41,598 bases of DNA, taken from NCBI GenBank assembly GCA_902762855.1, contig CACWPR010000011.1, positions 1 to 41,598 of the forward strand. The letters run 5' to 3'. Within the stretch, counting starts at the first letter, position 1. Each line of letters starts with the position of its first letter. This stretch comes from Ruminococcus flavefaciens (GTDB lineage: Bacteria; Bacillota; Clostridia; Oscillospirales; Ruminococcaceae). A program made the translations under genes and the position numbers. Positions 1-6,840 of the stretch are shown in pieces. Under the pieces are notes generated by a model. It was not told where the DNA came from. It was given only the letters and a program-made list of their open reading frames with translations, and searched no databases.

Positions 1-2
1 AG

Positions 3-71
3 TTCGATATGCCTAAGGACAGCTTCAAGATAGAGTTCAAACTCGAAGGTACTGACAAGGTCCTGAAATAA
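3..71 (+). CDS. C-terminal end of an unidentified protein (partial)
   Basis: Only the last 22 codons and a TAA stop are inside the window; the gene begins upstream. The visible residues are mixed charged and hydrophobic (ending TDKVLK) and contain no motif I recognise. The stop is followed six bases later by a strong hairpin terminator, which supports this being a genuine reading frame. Nothing can be said about function. Confidence 0.55.
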   Translation, partial: FDMPKDSFKIEFKLEGTDKVLK

Positions 72-76
72 TAATA

Positions 77-104
77 CAGCCCCACACCTGTGGGGCTGTT
101 TTTA
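77..104. terminator. Bidirectional rho-independent terminator
   Basis: A perfect 10-bp inverted repeat (CAGCCCCACA / TGTGGGGCTG, 77-86 and 89-98) is followed on the plus strand by TTTTTA. It lies between the end of the leftmost gene and the end of the minus-strand dockerin gene, and its minus-strand exit is also T-rich, so it probably serves both. Confidence 0.88.
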
Positions 105-1643
105 TTCTGCAATGAGTTTTTTCCTCAGGCGGCAGAGGTCGAAGGCATCTGCCCGTCCATTGGGGTCAAGGTCTGCAAGCACCGCATCCTCCGGCGCTAT
201 AGTATCGTTTCCAAGGATACAGCGGCTCATCTTTACCAGGTCCGCTATCGTTACCGCTCCGTCTGCGTTGAGGTCGCCCATCGGTGTACTGCACTCAGGA
301 AGCTCCGGACTCTGGAAATCATGGAGGTTTGTAGGGATACGGGCTGCCCAGCTCTCGTGGAGCCCTCCGGCGGCTCTCATTTCTTCGTCTGTCAGCATGA
401 ACCAGTCATAGCTGGTCTCCTCACCGTCGTCCCAGGTGGTGTCAATGTGGAAATAATGTCCGTCCAGCTTTACCACGTTCCAGGCATGGTCCTTGCTGGC
501 CACGTACCAGCTCTCCATACCTGCCGCATGGAGCAGAAGGTTATAGGCCTTGGCATATCCCTCACACTGAGAGGAATCGTTAAGGAAAACTGAACCGTCA
601 CTGTGATTTTTGGAGTATACCTCATTCTCGCCATAGTCATAGCTGACCTTCCGGCAGATCCAGTCGTGGAGGGCCTTCGCCTTTTCTACGTCTGTCATAG
701 TGCTGTCAGTGACCTCACCGGCTATTTTGTCCGCCTGGGCAAGGATGTAGTCGTCAAGGAATCCCACGCTGTAGGAGCCCTTGAAATTGTTCAGCACAAA
801 GTCCCTGTACTCCGGGACTATGTCCCCTGTGGAAGGGTCAAAGACCGGCTTTGAATTTATGGTCCGAAGATAAGGACAGTCGATGAAGGCATTCTGCACG
901 TCCGCTTTTTCAATGTCTATATCGATATTCTCCAGAGCAGTACAGCCTGCGAACACGCTGTCACTCAGCTTCGCCGTGCCTGTGAACTTTACGCTTTTCA
1001 GCGAGGTGCATTTTGCAAACGCCCGACGGTCCGCTGTGACATTGTTCAACTCCGCCTCTTCAAGTGTACTGCATCCGCTGAATGCGAACTTGCCCAGGAC
1101 AGTACTGTCTCCGGTAAGGCACAGCGAATTCATCCGGGCATTGTCCCTGAATGTCATCTCTCCTATTTCACAGGAGCCGTTCAATGTCAGCCCGGATATG
1201 GCGGCACCGTCAAAGGCAGAGTCGCCTATATGGACATACTCGATAGTGTCCGGGAAAGTAATGTCCTCCACATTGCAGCTCAGCGAGGACATCTGCTCTA
1301 TGTCCAGACTTCTGACAGGCCCGGTGAATATGAGCTTTTTCGGATATGTATGGAGTACTCTCATCTGATAGTATGCATTAGAATAAAACTCGCCGCTTTC
1401 CGCCGTTATATTGACCGTGGCTGTGTAGTCCTGGTCAACTTCCCAGTCCCCTATCTTCATGTACTGTATCATGCCTGCCTCGTCCCGGACAGGTTCACCG
1501 TTCTCGTCATGTACGGTTATTATGAGCTCGCCGGACTTCAGTATATCCCCGGCCTGCTCTTCGCCATAACTCCTGCCGGGAGTTCCGGATGAGGCCATTA
1601 TGCACAGCACTGCTGCTGCGGCTGATATTGCTCTTCTTGCCAT
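102..1643 (-). CDS. Secreted LRR / transglutaminase-like protein with type I dockerin
   Basis: 513 residues. An N-terminal signal peptide (about 1-27) is followed by BspA-like leucine-rich repeats (about 100-260, with repeated G.C..L-type units), a transglutaminase-like cysteine peptidase core (about 310-425) and a C-terminal dockerin (about 456-513). The candidate catalytic triad is visible: Cys360 in QCEGYAKAY, His386 in DHAWN and Asp401 in HIDTTWDD. The dockerin has one clear calcium loop (GDLNADGAVTIADL) and a second, less canonical one (DLDPNGRADAFDL). A dockerin predicts docking onto a cell-surface scaffoldin through a cohesin. The substrate is unknown; family members are proteases, amidases or cross-linkers. 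The start has GGAG about 8 bases upstream and lies 12 bases after the xth stop, so the two are likely cotranscribed. Confidence 0.88.
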   Translation of the reverse strand: MARRAISAAAAVLCIMASSGTPGRSYGEEQAGDILKSGELIITVHDENGEPVRDEAGMIQYMKIGDWEVDQDYTATVNITAESGEFYSNAYYQMRVLHTYPKKLIFTGPVRSLDIEQMSSLSCNVEDITFPDTIEYVHIGDSAFDGAAISGLTLNGSCEIGEMTFRDNARMNSLCLTGDSTVLGKFAFSGCSTLEEAELNNVTADRRAFAKCTSLKSVKFTGTAKLSDSVFAGCTALENIDIDIEKADVQNAFIDCPYLRTINSKPVFDPSTGDIVPEYRDFVLNNFKGSYSVGFLDDYILAQADKIAGEVTDSTMTDVEKAKALHDWICRKVSYDYGENEVYSKNHSDGSVFLNDSSQCEGYAKAYNLLLHAAGMESWYVASKDHAWNVVKLDGHYFHIDTTWDDGEETSYDWFMLTDEEMRAAGGLHESWAARIPTNLHDFQSPELPECSTPMGDLNADGAVTIADLVKMSRCILGNDTIAPEDAVLADLDPNGRADAFDLCRLRKKLIAE

Positions 1644-1655
1644 CTTTTTCTCCGT

Positions 1656-2402
1656 TTATTCTATATCCAGCTCCACAGGACAGTGGTCACTGCCCATAAC
1701 ATCTGTAAGTATACGTGAATCCTTTACCCTGTCCATGAAACGCTCCGACACTACAAAATAGTCGATGCGCCAGCCTGCGTTCTTCTCTCTTGCTTTAAAC
1801 CGGTAGGACCACCAGGAATAGGTCACTGTATCCGGATAGAGCCGGCGGAAGGTATCGGCAAAGCCTGCGGAGAGCAGCTCTGTGAACTTTCCTCTCTCCT
1901 CGTCGGAAAAGCCTGCGTTCCCACGGTTGGTCTTTGGATTTTTCAGGTCTATCTCCTCATGTGCTACATTCAGGTCTCCGCAGTATACCACCGGTTTCTT
2001 CTTGTCAAGTCCGCTGAGATAGGCCCTCATGGCATCCTCGAACTCCATGCGGTAGTCAATACGTTTAAGGCCGTCCTGGGCATTGGGCACGTAGCAGCAC
2101 ACAAAATAGAAGTCCTCGAACTCGCAGGTGATGACTCTGCCCTCATCGGTATGCTCCCCGTCAAGGCCGTAGGTCACTGAGAGCGGCTCCTTCTTTGTGT
2201 ACACCGCCGTCCCGGAATAGCCCTTCTTCACGGCACTGTGGAAATACTTAAAGTACCCCTCCGGCGAGAAATCCGCCTGGTCAGGCTGCATTTTTGTTTC
2301 CTGCAAACAGAATATATCCGCATCTGCATCTGCAAAGAAGTCCACGAAGCCCTTTTGCAGACAGGCCCGGAAACCGTTGACGTTCCATGATATGAGTTTC
2401 AT
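1656..2402 (-). CDS. xth: Exodeoxyribonuclease III (AP endonuclease)
   Basis: 248 residues, full length for the ExoIII/ExoA family of the endonuclease-exonuclease-phosphatase fold. Expected catalytic residues are present: Glu35 in LQETK, Tyr104 in CYVPNA, Asp143 and Asn145 in GDLNVAH, Asp214 in WRIDY, and Asp239-His240 in GSDHCP. It would cleave abasic sites and remove 3'-blocking groups in base-excision repair in the cytoplasm. The ATG follows a CGGAGGT ribosome binding site. Its own promoter lies in the 78-bp gap to the sensor gene upstream, inside an unusual inverted repeat. The dockerin gene follows closely and probably shares the transcript, although the functions look unrelated. Confidence 0.97.
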   Translation of the reverse strand: MKLISWNVNGFRACLQKGFVDFFADADADIFCLQETKMQPDQADFSPEGYFKYFHSAVKKGYSGTAVYTKKEPLSVTYGLDGEHTDEGRVITCEFEDFYFVCCYVPNAQDGLKRIDYRMEFEDAMRAYLSGLDKKKPVVYCGDLNVAHEEIDLKNPKTNRGNAGFSDEERGKFTELLSAGFADTFRRLYPDTVTYSWWSYRFKAREKNAGWRIDYFVVSERFMDRVKDSRILTDVMGSDHCPVELDIE

Positions 2403-2407
2403 AAATT

Positions 2408-2453
2408 ACCTCCGGAAATGTAGTTATCTACAGTATAACACATTCCCGGAGGT
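2408..2453. repeat. 46-bp interrupted inverted repeat over the xth promoter and ribosome binding site
   Basis: Outer arms ACCTCCGG (2408-2415) and CCGGAGGT (2446-2453) are perfect complements. Inward pairing continues with AATGT/ACATT and GTTAT/ATAAC separated by single mismatches or bulges, leaving a loop of about 7 bases. The arm next to xth contains its Shine-Dalgarno sequence. On the plus strand the repeat is followed by TTTTTC and would look like a terminator, but no plus-strand gene precedes it. Confidence 0.75.
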
Positions 2454-2460
2454 TTTTCAA
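2432..2460 (-). promoter_or_regulatory. Putative sigma-A promoter for xth
   Basis: On the minus strand TTGAAA (2455-2460) is separated by exactly 17 bases from TATACT (2432-2437). Transcription would start near 2425, giving a leader of about 23 bases. The spacer holds the distal arm of the 46-bp inverted repeat. Confidence 0.6.
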
Positions 2461-2480
2461 TACGCTGCCGCTCAGTTGAG

Positions 2481-4736
2481 TTATTGAATTTCAGTAAAAT
2501 TATCGTCGTGTACTGTGTCACCCTTGGGGTCAAGTATCAGCTCGTTTATGGTCATGTCATAGAAGGTCTCGTTGTCGTGGAGCTCTTTGTACCTTACGAG
2601 CATACCGTTTTCGTCTATGCCCATTGTCACATCTGTGGTATACTGGTCTGTCATAGTGCCGTCAGGGAAGGAAGCCTGTACGTAACGGATACCGTTTTCC
2701 TCCCATTTGGTGCAGCTCTCATTTGTGATGCAGTATGTCATGATGTATATAGCTCTGTCAAGAATGCAGCCGTAGTCCGGGATAGCTGTCTCAGGGCCCG
2801 GGGCTGACGTGGTGTTGTACTCCCTTGTGCGGACAAAATGTCCGTTTGCAAGCTCTTTCAACTCTCCTGCGCTGTCAAGGAGACCGATGTCCTTTCCGGA
2901 CTCGCTAACAATAATGTTCACTCCGTCCCTGCGGCACGTTACTGACATGGAAACCTCTCCGCTCCTGGCGCCTGTGCCTGCAAACATGCTCTGGCCGCCC
3001 TTCCGGACATCCCACCTGCATTCAGGGCATTCCACCTCGTAGGAGCAGCGGTCCTCGAATTCTACTCCGTTTTCTATACCCTTGTTGTGCCTGTAGTACT
3101 GGTAGGTAAGGCTTCCTCTGGCTAAGAATACATCATAGCTGCCGCCGGACATCACCATGTCTGCCTTATATTCCTCAACACTTCCCGGCTCATATACGAA
3201 TATTCCTCTGAGAAGGCTGATGATATCGTCGGTGCTGTCATTGGTGACAAAGGTCTGGTCCTTCCAGTTCATCTGTCCCTGCTCGTTGAGCTTTACATCA
3301 CAACCGTTGCTGTAGTTTATAATAACATAGCATCCAGTCCCGTCGAATCCCTCTGTGCTTTTCTCCCATTTGCATCCGCTCAGCAGTGCTTTCAGCTCCG
3401 CCGTGTCAGCAGACGCACTTATACCTGTGGGCATTCCGCCTGCAAAATTGCCGCTCAGTTCGGGGTAGTAGACTATCTCGTTCACAGCGTCGGGAATATT
3501 CAGCCGGATGATGTTCTGGGCCGTTGCGTTGTCGTCTTTTGTTTCCGGATGCTGGTCTGCTGCGGACTTCTCCATGCCGGTATATTCTATATCCCTGAGC
3601 TTATAGCTGATGTATGTCCTGTCAGAAGAGTACTCCATGTACTCTGTAATCGCTCCGGTATCCGGGTCAAGCACCAGCTCGTGTATCTCATCACCGTAAT
3701 CAAGGACGTATCTGCCGCCGTTTTCAACAAATTCTTCTTCGTGCTTGTTGACAGGCAGCTTATAAAGCACCTTGTTGATGAGCTGTGTATAGCTGAGTCC
3801 CGGCTCAAATCGAGACAGCATAGTCTCGGTATATGTCTGGCCGTCGATAGTCTCTTTGTAGACGGCATCGTTACCGTCAGACTCATACTCTGCGCTCTCT
3901 ATGTCAGTACGCTCATGGAGCATTCCGTTTTCATCTATAGTCAGCTCCATTTCGCCGCTATTGCTACCGATACACTGGATATTGCCGTTTTCTGAGAACG
4001 GTGAATCGTAGATGACTTCGATAGATGCGTTCATTGCTGTGAAGTTCTCTGTTGAACGGCTTATCCTGTAGAACAGCTCATCATTCACTGTGAAGTCCTC
4101 GCTGTTCGAGAATGCATTATATACTGCATCTGCAACCTCATGGGCGGAGTCTGTTCTGTAGACCTGGCCGCCGGTAAGGAGCTGCCCCTGCTCATTTATA
4201 ATTGCCTCCCCGGCAACATAAAAGTCGCTGTAGATGAAGTCTGAGTCATCAGTCCACTGAGACGACTTTATCAGCTCAGCCACCGGAGCCATTTCCACTC
4301 CAGTTACCTCCAGTGTATGTGCATATTGTCCGTCTGAGGTGCAGAATGACATGGATATGGGCGTATCTCCGCTCATCCATGATATATTGCTGATCCCTTC
4401 AGGAAGAACAACTCTGTCTTCTGTGGCTGCCTGTATTACTGTTGTATCCTCGGATGTGACGCCTTCATTTGCGGCTGTGATATGGTCACTGCTCCGGCTG
4501 CTCTTTGAAATGCCGTACCAGACTGTGCCTGCTGCTCCGCATACCAGTACGAATGCTGCTGCAAGCGCTGCATACCGTCTGAATGACGAGGTCTTTATAC
4601 GCTCAACATGGCTTACGCTGTCCTCGTATTCCTCAGCTCCGGCCGGCTCTGCTGAAAGAGCCTTCTCCATTTTGTTTCTGAATCCCTCACTGCACTTTAT
4701 TTCGTCCAGGCAGCGCTTATACTCTTTCTGCTCCAT
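2481..4736 (-). CDS. Anti-sigma-factor-like single-pass membrane protein with duplicated ectodomain
   Basis: 751 residues. A short cytoplasmic N-terminal segment (about 1-53, starting MEQKEYKRCLDEIKCSEGF) is followed by one transmembrane helix (about 54-74) and an extracellular part of about 670 residues. This topology and its position directly behind an ECF sigma factor gene (20-bp overlap, with GGAGG before the ATG) point to the cognate anti-sigma factor and signal sensor. The outer part looks internally duplicated: a unit with NEQGQLLTGG at about residue 180 recurs as NEQGQMNWKD near 480, and VENGGRYVLDYG near 340 resembles EENGIRYVQASF near 680. I recognise no carbohydrate-binding module or peptidase. 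The anti-sigma role is inferred from context. Confidence 0.72.
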   Translation of the reverse strand: MEQKEYKRCLDEIKCSEGFRNKMEKALSAEPAGAEEYEDSVSHVERIKTSSFRRYAALAAAFVLVCGAAGTVWYGISKSSRSSDHITAANEGVTSEDTTVIQAATEDRVVLPEGISNISWMSGDTPISMSFCTSDGQYAHTLEVTGVEMAPVAELIKSSQWTDDSDFIYSDFYVAGEAIINEQGQLLTGGQVYRTDSAHEVADAVYNAFSNSEDFTVNDELFYRISRSTENFTAMNASIEVIYDSPFSENGNIQCIGSNSGEMELTIDENGMLHERTDIESAEYESDGNDAVYKETIDGQTYTETMLSRFEPGLSYTQLINKVLYKLPVNKHEEEFVENGGRYVLDYGDEIHELVLDPDTGAITEYMEYSSDRTYISYKLRDIEYTGMEKSAADQHPETKDDNATAQNIIRLNIPDAVNEIVYYPELSGNFAGGMPTGISASADTAELKALLSGCKWEKSTEGFDGTGCYVIINYSNGCDVKLNEQGQMNWKDQTFVTNDSTDDIISLLRGIFVYEPGSVEEYKADMVMSGGSYDVFLARGSLTYQYYRHNKGIENGVEFEDRCSYEVECPECRWDVRKGGQSMFAGTGARSGEVSMSVTCRRDGVNIIVSESGKDIGLLDSAGELKELANGHFVRTREYNTTSAPGPETAIPDYGCILDRAIYIMTYCITNESCTKWEENGIRYVQASFPDGTMTDQYTTDVTMGIDENGMLVRYKELHDNETFYDMTINELILDPKGDTVHDDNFTEIQ

Positions 4737-5223
4737 AGTTATCCTCCTTCTCCAGTTCCATACGGAGCTTTGCTCTGCCCCTGCGGAGCAGTGAGTTCAC
4801 CGTGTTTGAACTTTTTCCGATGAGCTCAGATATCTCCCGTATGTTGTATCCCTCGTAGTAGTATAGGAATATGACCTCACTGTACTTCTGCGGCAGTGCG
4901 GCTACCTGCTCCCTTATGCCGTCATCCTTATAGACGAAATCATAGCTCAGCTCACTGCCGTTCGTCACCTCTATGGAGGATGTCCGGCTGAACCGGAAGC
5001 TCTTGCGGTAGTTCCTGCCACGGTTTATTGCGGCTCTGAGCAGCCATGCCTTCATATGCTCGTCGTCTGCGAATTCTGTCCCCGATGAATGAAGTTTAAG
5101 AAAGACATCCTGTGTGATGTCCTCCGCCTCTTCCATTGAACCGGTACAGGCATATGCGGCTCTCAGTACCGTGTCTCCGTACTTCCTGAAACCGTACAGT
5201 GCTGTGTTTTCATTGTCAGTCAT
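4717..5223 (-). CDS. ECF-type RNA polymerase sigma factor
   Basis: 168 residues from the chosen ATG at 5223, which follows AGGGGGTGG at good spacing; an upstream in-frame ATG at 5280 has no such site. Region 2 is at about residues 10-65 (EEAEDITQDVFLKLH) and region 4 at about 105-155 (ALPQKYSEVIFLYYYEGYNIREIS, then an HTH with NTVNSLLRRGRAKL). It would direct RNA polymerase to a small regulon when released by the membrane protein encoded next. The two genes overlap by 20 bases, implying translational coupling. The upstream region has no clean sigma-A promoter; the stretch around 5270-5310 is a candidate autoregulated ECF promoter, but I cannot define its boxes. Confidence 0.93.
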   Translation of the reverse strand: MTDNENTALYGFRKYGDTVLRAAYACTGSMEEAEDITQDVFLKLHSSGTEFADDEHMKAWLLRAAINRGRNYRKSFRFSRTSSIEVTNGSELSYDFVYKDDGIREQVAALPQKYSEVIFLYYYEGYNIREISELIGKSSNTVNSLLRRGRAKLRMELEKEDNYGAERV

Positions 5224-5310
5224 ATTTCCACCCCCTCTTTTATTTATCAGGCTCCGTTTTCGTGCCTCTGATATATACACAACTGGGAAGGTCGTTTTAG
5301 TGCATTTTTC

Positions 5311-5346
5311 AAAAAAATTTTTCGGACGGGGTCAGCCGTCCGAAAA
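5311..5346 (-). terminator. Rho-independent terminator of the AraC gene
   Basis: Inverted repeat TTTTCGGACGG / CCGTCCGAAAA (5319-5329 and 5336-5346) with a 6-base loop; on the minus strand the stem runs into TTTTTTT. It separates the AraC unit from the sigma factor operon downstream. Confidence 0.88.
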
Positions 5347-5365
5347 TGCAGTGTTGATTTGAGTG

Positions 5366-6118
5366 TTATTTCCCTCCGGTCTCAAATACCGGTATCTTAT
5401 AGCGCTTTTTGTACTCCTTTGGCGTCATTCCGTAATGCTTGCGGAATATCTTTATGAAATAGCTCTGTGAACTGAATCCCAGCAGGCTGCTTATCTCTGT
5501 ATCCGTCCTTTCAGTATAGAGCAGCAGTGCGGATGCCTCCTCGGTCTTCATCCTGTTGACGTACTCGCTGAATGCCGCTCCGGTCTCTTTCTTGAAAAGC
5601 CTTGAAAGATAGGCCGGACTCAGTTTAAGCTCCGCTGCCGCATCATCCAGAAGCACACGGCTGTGCAGGTGATTGGCTATGTAGTCCACGGCACTTATGA
5701 CCTGCTTTGAGAATATTCCGCTGAGCCTTATCCGGCGCATTTTGTCGGTGTAGTCCTCTATCATCTCCCGGTGCGCCTTTCGGATGCTCTGCTCGTCGGA
5801 GCTTTTGTCCACCTTTAGTATATAATAGTCGCTGAGACTGTAAGCCTCCTCCGGGGTCATGCCCTTGTTGATGCAGGTCCGGGCAATTATGGCAGCAAGG
5901 ACTACAAAATGATATTTCAGATTTCTCAGACTGTCCTCGCTCAGGACTCCGCAGCCCTCACAGCACAAAGGCTCCATGAATTCTCTCACCAGCTCGATGT
6001 TCCCGGCACAGATGCTGTCATAGAAGGCTATCTCCCGGTCAAGGGACGCATGGACGAAGTCCTCCTCCCTCTTATCAAAGAGGTGGGACGCTATATATTT
6101 CTCCTTCTGCTCGTTCAT
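5366..6118 (-). CDS. AraC-family transcriptional regulator
   Basis: 250 residues. The C-terminal 110 or so residues form the double helix-turn-helix of the AraC family: first helix pair around LDDAAAELKLSPAYLSRLFK, second around DTEISSLLGFSSQSYFIKIFRK, ending in the typical GMTPKEYKKRY. The N-terminal part (1-130) is helical, contains a Cys pair (EPLCCEGCG) and does not look like the usual cupin sensor, so the ligand is unknown. It starts 7 bases after the preceding gene and probably depends on coupling to it, because no strong ribosome binding site precedes the ATG. Target genes are not indicated by the sequence. Confidence 0.9.
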   Translation of the reverse strand: MNEQKEKYIASHLFDKREEDFVHASLDREIAFYDSICAGNIELVREFMEPLCCEGCGVLSEDSLRNLKYHFVVLAAIIARTCINKGMTPEEAYSLSDYYILKVDKSSDEQSIRKAHREMIEDYTDKMRRIRLSGIFSKQVISAVDYIANHLHSRVLLDDAAAELKLSPAYLSRLFKKETGAAFSEYVNRMKTEEASALLLYTERTDTEISSLLGFSSQSYFIKIFRKHYGMTPKEYKKRYKIPVFETGGK

Positions 6119-6125
6119 ACCGGCA

Positions 6126-6683
6126 TCATGCCCAGGGATCTGAGCTCTCAGGCGGTCTTATGTCCGCAAGCAGGAACTGTTCCCAGAGATACCAGCGGCC
6201 GTCCTTGGCCTGCCTGAGCTGTACCGCCCTCGGACTGTCTGCTCCGCCGGAGGTAAGATAGAGCTTGGCATAGCCGGAGTCTGCATAGGAATAGGGATTC
6301 TCGCTGACGCTTACCGTATACGGCTCTGAGGGCAGATAGTCGTTGGCTGGCACCGCTCCCCGGAAAAATGAGCGTGGCACATAGTCCTTGTCCATAAAGC
6401 GGTCCCGGAGAAACTGCTGCTCATAGGGGGAAAGAGGCTTGGGTCCTTTAAGGTAGTTCAGCATTTTTATAGAAAGCTCCTTGTCCGTGGGGTAAAAGCA
6501 CAGCGCAAGGACTGTCATTGCTGCGGCCTCAAAAGGTGTCCGGAGCTGTGCCTGAGGAAGTGAGGTGAATCCCTCGTAGGTCTCCGGGAGTCCGGAGAAA
6601 ACTATGTCCTCGGTCCTGTTCCCGCCTGTGGGTGCAGCGGCTGCCGGTGCATCCGGCTTTCTGATGTTGTCGAAAAGTCCCAT
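6126..6683 (-). CDS. Conserved hypothetical protein, possibly DUF6935-like
   Basis: 185 residues, no signal peptide and no membrane segment. It opens MGLFDNIRKP, then a Pro/Ala-rich stretch (about 10-22), then a compact domain with FEAAAMTVLALCFYP, YLKGPKPLSPYEQQFL and a Trp-containing end (DGRWYLWEQFLLADIRPP). This resembles a family of small clostridial proteins of unknown function; I am not certain of the family name. It has an excellent AGGAGG site and its own promoter, and it is the first gene of a two-gene unit with the AraC regulator. Confidence 0.7.
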   Translation of the reverse strand: MGLFDNIRKPDAPAAAAPTGGNRTEDIVFSGLPETYEGFTSLPQAQLRTPFEAAAMTVLALCFYPTDKELSIKMLNYLKGPKPLSPYEQQFLRDRFMDKDYVPRSFFRGAVPANDYLPSEPYTVSVSENPYSYADSGYAKLYLTSGGADSPRAVQLRQAKDGRWYLWEQFLLADIRPPESSDPWA

Positions 6684-6726
6684 GAGTCATCCTCCTTTTT
6701 GCTTTTCAGCGTTTTGATGTACCTTT

Positions 6727-6735
6727 ATTATACCA
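6727..6735 (-). promoter_or_regulatory. Extended -10 promoter for the DUF/AraC unit
   Basis: On the minus strand TGG precedes a perfect TATAAT (6727-6732), making an extended -10 element about 45 bases upstream of the ATG at 6683. No good -35 hexamer is seen at the standard distance. Confidence 0.6.
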
Positions 6736-6800
6736 TAAATTCTCCACACGATGTGAACAAAATTCAACCTTCTCTTTTGTGCGTTATGACAACGCCGGAC

Positions 6801-6834
6801 AAAAAGAGGTACCGCCCCTTCAGGCGATACCTCT
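6801..6834 (-). terminator. Rho-independent terminator of the GH10 gene
   Basis: AGAGGTA / TACCTCT with an inner CGCC / GGCG (6805-6834) forms a stem with one mismatch, running into TTTTT on the minus strand, just past the stop of the xylanase gene. Confidence 0.87.
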
Positions 6835-6840
6835 GCGCTG

